From an uncultured Collinsella sp. (GTDB taxonomy: Bacteria > Actinomycetota > Coriobacteriia > Coriobacteriales > Coriobacteriaceae): a stretch of DNA of 6,395 nucleotides. The position numbers and the translations under genes are program-made. The stretch is from NCBI GenBank assembly GCA_937926755.1, contig CALBBA010000091.1, positions 1 to 6,395 of the forward strand, written 5' to 3'. Of the stretch, positions 1 through 4,235 are shown in pieces. The notes beneath the pieces were generated by a model, which worked only from the letters and a program-made list of their open reading frames with translations, was not told the origin of the DNA and did not search any database. Position 1 is the stretch's first letter; the number at the start of each line of letters is the position of its first letter.

Positions 1-239
1 GGACTTGCAGCGACGGACCTCAGGACACTCTTACACCACGTCTGCGCGCGCGACCTCCGAAGACCACCGTTGGCGATGCCGAATCGTATGCAGCCGGCTC
101 GAACTGCAGAATATTCCAAAAAATGCACGGTGCACCCCATGGGACCCATTGCCACATGGCAGAAAACGGGTCTTCGCGACCCTCCACATGCATTCCCGAG
201 GAAATCGCATCCGAACTAGCGGTCGGATACGACAAACAA
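1..239. other. Left-edge region without a recognised gene; cluster of short palindromes
   Basis: No gene is recognised here. The plus frame starting at base 1 is open up to a TAG at 217-219, so the tail of a plus-strand gene entering from the left cannot be excluded, but its third-position GC is lower than in the real genes of the window and the peptide matches nothing I know. What is visible is a run of short inverted repeats: TGCA/TGCA at 124-134, ATGGG/CCCAT at 139-149, TGCCA/TGGCA at 150-161, GGGTC/GACCC at 168-182, and ATCCGA/TCGGAT at 209-214 and 223-228. This could be a structured RNA or a dispersed repeat. Neither strand shows tRNA, SRP RNA, tmRNA or RNase P landmarks. Confidence 0.3.
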
Positions 240-274
240 AAGGGCCCCGAGCGAAGTTTTTGCTCGGGGCCCTT
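230..274 (-). terminator. Intrinsic terminator of the DEAD-box helicase gene
   Basis: A perfect 13-bp inverted repeat (AAGGGCCCCGAGC at 240-252, GCTCGGGGCCCTT at 262-274) encloses a 9-nt loop. Read on the minus strand, the stem runs directly into TTTTGTTTG, a classical U-rich tract. It starts 33 nt past the helicase stop codon. No T-run follows on the plus strand, so it works for leftward transcription only. A weaker 7-bp inverted repeat (279-285 with 296-302) lies between the stop codon and this stem. Confidence 0.92.
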
Positions 275-306
275 GGTTCGCATCGCTCTAGCGTGCGATG
301 CGTATG

Positions 307-2502
307 TTATTTGCGCTTGCCACCGCCGTCGCCGGGACGACGGGAGTTGCCGCCGCGCTTGCCACCGCGGTTGTTGCCATAGCTGCCACGGTTATCGCGA
401 CCGCCGGCGCGACCGCCGCGGGAGCCAGCCTGGTTGCCACCACGTCCGCGGTAGCCGCCGCGGCGCTCCTCGCGGGTGTCATCGTAATTGCGCCAGTCAT
501 CGCGACGATCGCGGCTGGCACGCGGATCGCGACGATCGCGCGACTCATTCGAACGACCGGCGCCGCTGCGGCCACCGTTGCCACGAGCACCCTCGCGACG
601 CTCGCCGCCACGGACGCCGCGCTCGTCACGCGAACCACGGCCTTCGCCGCCACGGCCACTGCGCTCGTCATTGCGACCGGAACGACGACGGTCACCCGAG
701 CCGCGCTTGCCGCCGCGCGAACCGCGGCCCTCGTCCTCGCGCTCAACACGACGACGGCCACCACGGTCCTCGTCCTCGCGGCGACGGCGATGCGCCTCGC
801 CCTGGAACTGCTTGGCACGGCGCTCGGCACGGTTACCGCGCGCAGGCTGCTCAGCGGCACCAGTACCAGCGCGCTCCTCGGCAGCCACCTCGCGGGCCAC
901 GCTCTCCACAGCCTCGTCCACGCGAGCCTGAACGCCCTCGCGCACGCGGGTCTTGCCGCCGCGCTTGGGACGGCCCGGACGCTCGCCGTCGCTGCGGCGC
1001 TCGTCGCGACCGCGGTTGGAACGACCGGCCACATCGCCGTAGTCATCGCCGTTGCGCTTGCCGTCGCGACGTGCCTGCTCAAGCTTCTTCTTGCTCTTGG
1101 ACTTGCCGCGCTTGGTCTTCTTCTTCACCTTAAAGGCCGCAGGGTCGCGCTCGGGATCAACCGCGGGCGGGTTGGGACCCACATGCAGGTCACCGGCCTC
1201 GTAGATGTCGGCCGTCTTGTCCATGAGCTTCTCGATCTCGTAGAACTCATCGACATCCTGCTCGGTCACAAACGTGATGGCCCAGCCCAGCTCGCCGGCG
1301 CGGCCCGTGCGGCCGATGCGGTGGATGTAGTCGGTCGGCTCGGCCGGCACGTCAAAGTTCACGACGTAGCGCACGTCGCTGATGTCGATGCCGCGGGCGA
1401 GCACGTCGGTCGCCACCAGCACGTCGACGGTGCCGTCGCGGAAGGCCGAAAGCGCACGCTCGCGCTGGGCCTGGCTGCGGTTGCCGTGAATCGCGGCGGC
1501 CTTGATGCCCTTGCGCTCCAGACGACGGCAGCAGCTGTCGGCGCGATGCTTGGTGCGCATAAAGACAATGGTGCGCTCCGGGCCCTCCTTCTTGAGAAAC
1601 TCGGGCAACAGGTTATTCTTGGCCTCGATGGACACCGGGAACACAAACTGGTCGACGGTGTCGGCGGTCGACGTGGCGGGCGCGATCTCCACGCGGGCCG
1701 GGTCGCTCACCAGGTCGGTGATCTCGCCCACGGCCTCCTCGTCGAGCGTAGCCGAGAACAGCAGCGTCTGGCGCTCGGCCGGCGTCTCGCGCACAATACG
1801 GCGGACGGCGGGCAAAAAGCCCATGTCGAGCATGCGATCGGCCTCGTCGAGCACCAGCACCTTGACCTCGTTCAGGTGGCAGGCGCCCTGCTCGATCAGG
1901 TCGACCAGACGGCCCGGCGTGGCGACCAGGATGTCGCAGCCGTACTTGAGCGCCGCGGTCTGGGGCTTGTAGCTCACGCCGCCCACGACGGTCACGGCAA
2001 CATGGCCGGTAACGTCGGCGATCTTGCTCGCGACCTCGTCGATCTGCTGGGCAAGCTCGCGCGTGGGGGTGATGACGAGCATCAAGGGACCGCGACCGTT
2101 GCCCTCGGGCTTCTTGGCGCCGCGACGACGGTTGCGGCCGCCGCGCTCACGCACGGGCTTGGGCGGAGCGATGTGCTCCAGATTGTTCATGGTCGGCAGC
2201 AAAAAGGCAGCCGTCTTGCCGGTGCCGGTCTGAGCGGCGGCAAGCAGGTCGCGGCCCTCGAGCACCACGGGGATCGAGCCGGCCTGCACGGGCGTCGGCG
2301 CCGTGTAGCCCAGGCTCTCGATAGCACGAAGCATCTCGTCGGAAAGCCCCAGCTCGTCAAAGGCGGGCAGGCTCTCGGTAGCGGACTCGACGGCCTGGGC
2401 AGCATTTGCCTCGTCGGCGGCATCGAAGGCAGCCTGGGTCATGGCCTCGCGGGTCTCGTCCAGAATCTCGGCGTCCGTGACGTCGGATACAGAATTACGC
2501 AT
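307..2502 (-). CDS. DEAD-box ATP-dependent RNA helicase with RG-rich tail
   Basis: Superfamily 2 RNA helicase of the DeaD/CshA/RhlE type, expected to unwind or remodel RNA with ATP in the cytoplasm (ribosome assembly, mRNA turnover, cold adaptation in known relatives). All core motifs of the 731-residue product are visible: Q motif with PTPVQ at 69-73, Walker A AQTGTGKT at 90-97, PTRELA 146-151, TPGR 195-198, DEAD 219-222, SAT 250-252, ATDVLARGID 364-373 and HRIGRTGRAG 394-403. Two features are unusual. A basic, glycine-rich insertion (about 112-138) sits between motifs I and Ia. The core ends near 445 and is followed by about 280 low-complexity residues: a Lys-rich stretch (458-473), a short helical segment (about 520-545), then RG, RGG and DR repeats including SRDRRD twice at a 9-residue period. 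The tail is probably disordered and binds RNA. I chose the ATG at 2502 over a GTG at 2538 because AAGGAA lies 9 nt upstream of it. The gene appears to be monocistronic, with its own terminator. Family certain; exact orthology not assigned. Confidence 0.96.
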   Translation of the reverse strand: MRNSVSDVTDAEILDETREAMTQAAFDAADEANAAQAVESATESLPAFDELGLSDEMLRAIESLGYTAPTPVQAGSIPVVLEGRDLLAAAQTGTGKTAAFLLPTMNNLEHIAPPKPVRERGGRNRRRGAKKPEGNGRGPLMLVITPTRELAQQIDEVASKIADVTGHVAVTVVGGVSYKPQTAALKYGCDILVATPGRLVDLIEQGACHLNEVKVLVLDEADRMLDMGFLPAVRRIVRETPAERQTLLFSATLDEEAVGEITDLVSDPARVEIAPATSTADTVDQFVFPVSIEAKNNLLPEFLKKEGPERTIVFMRTKHRADSCCRRLERKGIKAAAIHGNRSQAQRERALSAFRDGTVDVLVATDVLARGIDISDVRYVVNFDVPAEPTDYIHRIGRTGRAGELGWAITFVTEQDVDEFYEIEKLMDKTADIYEAGDLHVGPNPPAVDPERDPAAFKVKKKTKRGKSKSKKKLEQARRDGKRNGDDYGDVAGRSNRGRDERRSDGERPGRPKRGGKTRVREGVQARVDEAVESVAREVAAEERAGTGAAEQPARGNRAERRAKQFQGEAHRRRREDEDRGGRRRVEREDEGRGSRGGKRGSGDRRRSGRNDERSGRGGEGRGSRDERGVRGGERREGARGNGGRSGAGRSNESRDRRDPRASRDRRDDWRNYDDTREERRGGYRGRGGNQAGSRGGRAGGRDNRGSYGNNRGGKRGGNSRRPGDGGGKRK

Positions 2503-2511
2503 ATGTTGTTG

Positions 2512-2517
2512 TTCCTT
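2512..2517 (-). promoter_or_regulatory. Ribosome binding site of the helicase gene
   Basis: On the minus strand AAGGAA lies 9 nt upstream of the ATG at 2500-2502. It decides the start: the longer reading frame that begins with GTG at 2538 would place this site inside the coding sequence and add 12 residues that are not expected in the family. Confidence 0.7.
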
Positions 2518-2701
2518 ATCTGCACGCGCTATGGGCACGGCATGCGGCCGCGCTGGCGTGCTTGGTAGTGCGCTAATACATACAAAAACGGGTGCGCACA
2601 GAGAGGACGTTGCTCAGCACGCTGGCGATCGCTTTGGCAGCCCTATCACGCGCCGTCCAGACGCAGCAGCTCTAAGCGATGGAGCAGATTCGCCGCCGGT
2701 T

Positions 2702-2707
2702 AGTATA
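2702..2707 (-). promoter_or_regulatory. Candidate -10 box for the helicase gene
   Basis: Read on the minus strand the site is TATACT, five of six matches to the sigma-70 -10 consensus. No good -35 box lies at 16-18 bp; the nearest TTTACG is 21 bp away. If it is used, the transcript would have a leader of nearly 200 nt, which would fit the long leaders known for cold-shock helicase mRNAs. The rest of 2521-2701 shows no open frame with coding character and no other clear element. Confidence 0.3.
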
Positions 2708-2754
2708 CCCGCACTCCGTATGCCCCCACGTAAACCACAGATGACGAGGCGGAC

Positions 2755-2776
2755 GAGGTGGGCCCGAGGTGGGCCC
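2755..2776. repeat. Perfect 11-bp tandem duplication
   Basis: GAGGTGGGCCC occurs twice head to tail (2755-2765 and 2766-2776), so GGGCCC is present twice. It sits immediately left of the first palindromic element and may mark a slippage event or a paired binding site. No function can be assigned. Confidence 0.6.
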
Positions 2777-2782
2777 GGCCGA

Positions 2783-2843
2783 TTGTCTCAATCTGTAACA
2801 TCTACAGGGCAAATCTTCCTCTACGTGTTACAGATCGAGACAA
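2783..2843. repeat. 61-bp palindromic repeat element, copy 1
   Basis: The left arm TTGTCTCAATCTGTAACA (2783-2800) and right arm TGTTACAGATCGAGACAA (2826-2843) are complementary at 17 of 18 positions around a 25-nt loop. The loop contains TACAGGGCAAAT. Copy 2, 81 bp further on, has the same arms, the same loop length and a related loop core, so this is a repeat family and not a chance hairpin. No T-run follows on either side, which argues against a standard intrinsic terminator. It could be a REP-like dispersed element, a nonautonomous transposon relic or a regulator binding site. Confidence 0.85.
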
Positions 2844-2863
2844 ACGGTCGGCACGGTTCACAA

Positions 2864-2924
2864 ACGTCTCAATCTGTAACAGTTACGGAGCAAAATCGGT
2901 CCCAATTGTTATAGATCAAGACAG
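2864..2924. repeat. 61-bp palindromic repeat element, copy 2
   Basis: The left arm contains GTCTCAATCTGTAACA (2866-2881), identical to copy 1 over these 16 bases. The right arm TGTTATAGATCAAGAC (2907-2922) is more diverged: 12 or 13 Watson-Crick pairs of 16, plus a possible G-U pair in RNA. The loop is again 25 nt and carries TACGGAGCAAAAT, matching TACAGGGCAAAT of copy 1. It is separated from copy 1 by 20 bp in the same orientation, and lies between the divergent helicase and FHA genes, upstream of the FHA promoter. Confidence 0.8.
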
Positions 2925-2966
2925 AGGGGGATTTCCGTCCAGTCCAAACCAAATCTCTCGCTCTTC

Positions 2967-2994
2967 CTGCAATTTCGAACATGTGGCCTATAAT
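2967..2994 (+). promoter_or_regulatory. Probable sigma-70 promoter of the FHA gene
   Basis: A perfect TATAAT lies at 2989-2994. The best -35 candidate, CTGCAA at 2967-2972 with a 16-bp spacer, matches only three of six consensus bases. Transcription would start near 3001 and give a leader of about 100 nt. The AT-rich surroundings contrast with the GC-rich genes, and the -10 box lies about 65 bp downstream of repeat copy 2. Confidence 0.6.
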
Positions 2995-3088
2995 GTTGCT
3001 TTGGTTACGCTACATATTGTGCAGCCATTTAATACGTCGCCCACCGGGGGCCATTAATTCCTATCGCCTTATTGGCTAGGAAGCAATC

Positions 3089-3096
3089 AAAGGAGG
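3089..3096 (+). promoter_or_regulatory. Strong ribosome binding site of the FHA gene
   Basis: AAAGGAGG, close to a perfect anti-16S match, ends 5 nt before GTG at 3102. It fixes the start there, since an in-frame TTG at 3072 would put this site inside the coding region. Confidence 0.88.
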
Positions 3097-3101
3097 TATC
3101 C

Positions 3102-4064
3102 GTGGCAGCAGAGACGCCTTGCTCGGTCCTCTATAACGATATTCGCTCGTTCGGCGGTCTTAAACATCTCGAGATCGCCCGAATGCTCATCAATGGAAAC
3201 TCTTATCTCGGCAGTACCCTGCTCGAGAAATGCTCTTCCAACCGCTCGTATCTCACCCGTTACATCGTCCATCGCGAGCCTGACCAGTGCGCGCCCGCCA
3301 TCTACAGCGACTTTGCCGTCACCACGCTCAATCTTTCCGCGGCAATCTGCAGCAAGCTCGGCGGCGGCGAGTCCGCCTATCAGGCAATCGCCGAGCACTA
3401 TCGCGGCCCGGCCGCCAACGAAATGATGTCGGCTCTCGCCAGCTACAAGCTGGACAGCCGCCTATATGCAAATGCCCTCAATCACATCGACAACTTTGAC
3501 GGCAATGCCGTGCGCGAGAAGAGTACGCTTTACCTTATGCTCTTTGTGGCAACGGGGGCGCTCGCTGACCCCATCCAAGGCGTGGCCACCGTCGAGCGCT
3601 TTTGCGACAGCAAGACAGGCAGGCACTTTGGCACCACCGAAACTACCGTCGGACGTGGCTTTATGGGCAACCTGGAGCAGCCGCGCACCGTCGCCCCCAA
3701 CCTCGGTCTGCTCAGGACACATGCCGACAACTGCGTCGACATGCAAATCCATCCCCTCACACGCGATCCGCGCGGCACCGTGATTGGTTCTTTGCCCAAA
3801 ACCTCGCCCAGCATCACCGATGTGGGCGCCGACGCATCGCGCGAGCATCTTCGCATTTGGCTTGAGGGTGAGCACTGGTACGCCCAGGGCCTTGGGTCGA
3901 CCAACGGCACAGTGCTCGAATCGGGCGCGGGCAACGGCGATATTGTGATTGAGCCGCCGCGCGACCAACGCGAGCCCGGCAAGATCTATCCCCCGGTGGA
4001 AATCGAAAACAGCGACAGGCTCCATCTGGGTCTCTACACGACATTCCTTGTCATTGTGGACTAG
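3102..4064 (+). CDS. FHA domain protein with unknown N-terminal region
   Basis: The 320-residue cytoplasmic protein has no signal peptide or membrane segment. The C-terminal part (about 210-320) is a forkhead-associated domain, a fold that binds phosphothreonine peptides: SREH at 246-249 and GSTNGT at 265-270 are the diagnostic motifs, and the last strand runs to the C-terminus (LHLGLYTTFLVIVD). Two departures from the family are visible. The usual Gly-Arg before the S-R-x-H motif is Gly-Ser (229-230), and a loop of about 25 residues rich in Gly, Pro and charged residues follows the GSTNGT motif. Residues 1-205 look helical, carry scattered cysteines (7, 44, 63, 83, 168) and match no domain I recognise. 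The GTG start is set by AAAGGAGG. The next gene is a Ser/Thr kinase on the same strand, so this protein is a likely partner or substrate reader of it, as in GarA/PknB or EmbR/PknH pairs; this pairing is inference. Confidence 0.9.
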   Translation: MAAETPCSVLYNDIRSFGGLKHLEIARMLINGNSYLGSTLLEKCSSNRSYLTRYIVHREPDQCAPAIYSDFAVTTLNLSAAICSKLGGGESAYQAIAEHYRGPAANEMMSALASYKLDSRLYANALNHIDNFDGNAVREKSTLYLMLFVATGALADPIQGVATVERFCDSKTGRHFGTTETTVGRGFMGNLEQPRTVAPNLGLLRTHADNCVDMQIHPLTRDPRGTVIGSLPKTSPSITDVGADASREHLRIWLEGEHWYAQGLGSTNGTVLESGAGNGDIVIEPPRDQREPGKIYPPVEIENSDRLHLGLYTTFLVIVD

Positions 4065-4066
4065 CG

Positions 4067-4104
4067 CGGACGGCGATCGAAAGACGGTCGCCGTCCGTCT
4101 TTCG
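4067..4104 (+). terminator. Candidate terminator with two mutually exclusive hairpins
   Basis: Immediately after the FHA stop codon, CGGACGGCGA (4067-4076) pairs perfectly with TCGCCGTCCG (4088-4097). The loop of that hairpin contains CGAAAGACGG (4078-4087), which pairs perfectly with CCGTCTTTCG (4095-4104). The two 10-bp stems share 4095-4097, and each places its partner's arm in its own loop, so only one can form fully. The following TCTTCTACCTTCT is pyrimidine-rich but is not a clean T-run. It may be an imperfect terminator, or a terminator and antiterminator pair controlling read-through into the kinase gene. Confidence 0.6.
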
Positions 4105-4142
4105 TCTTCTACCTTCTGCGTCGTAAACGACAATACTCAGCG

Positions 4143-4203
4143 GTATACGTGGGCAGTGTGGCTATCATGGTACTTTACCGATATCCACACTGCCCACGTA
4201 TAC
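4143..4203. repeat. Long hairpin with perfect 19-bp arms ahead of the kinase gene
   Basis: GTATACGTGGGCAGTGTGG (4143-4161) is exactly complementary to CCACACTGCCCACGTATAC (4185-4203). Inside, after one mismatch, TATC (4163-4166) pairs with GATA (4180-4183), and past a 2-nt bulge GGTA (4169-4172) pairs with TACC (4176-4179) around a 3-nt loop. The whole 61-nt segment therefore folds almost end to end. No T-run follows. It ends 21 nt before the kinase ribosome binding site. It is unrelated in sequence to the TCTCAATCTGTAACA elements. It may be a dispersed palindrome, an operator or an mRNA leader structure. Confidence 0.85.
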
Positions 4204-4224
4204 GCGCAGCAACCCATGCTAGAC

Positions 4225-4230
4225 AAAGGA
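4225..4230 (+). promoter_or_regulatory. Ribosome binding site of the kinase gene
   Basis: AAAGGA lies 5 nt before ATG at 4236. It supports this start over an in-frame GTG at 4149, which lies inside the left arm of the long hairpin and would place both the hairpin and this site within the coding sequence. Confidence 0.85.
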
Positions 4231-4235
4231 ACGCC

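Noticed and set aside
1..219. C-terminal end of a plus-strand protein gene in the frame starting at base 1
   Set aside because: The frame is open to TAG at 217-219, but its codon use is weaker than that of the true genes and the peptide is not recognised. It is too short at the window edge to call.
298..2568. Open frame of more than 750 codons on the plus strand opposite the helicase gene
   Set aside because: It mirrors the helicase across its entire length, is low-complexity Ala/Thr/Val/Leu, and has no recognisable domain. Long antisense frames are expected in GC-rich genes. The minus strand carries all the helicase motifs.
2783..2924. CRISPR array
   Set aside because: Only two repeat units, each an inverted repeat with its own conserved loop; there are no varying spacers of uniform length and no cas genes.
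2441..3057. Plus-strand open frames in the divergent intergenic region
   Set aside because: They run through palindromic repeats, the promoter and the helicase start; peptides match nothing and no good ribosome binding site precedes them.
3462..4133. Minus-strand open frame opposite the FHA gene
   Set aside because: The plus frame carries the FHA motifs and a strong ribosome binding site; the opposite frame has neither.
4149..4235. N-terminal extension of the kinase by 29 residues from a GTG
   Set aside because: It would translate the long perfect hairpin and lacks a ribosome binding site; AAAGGA 5 nt before ATG at 4236 is clearly better.
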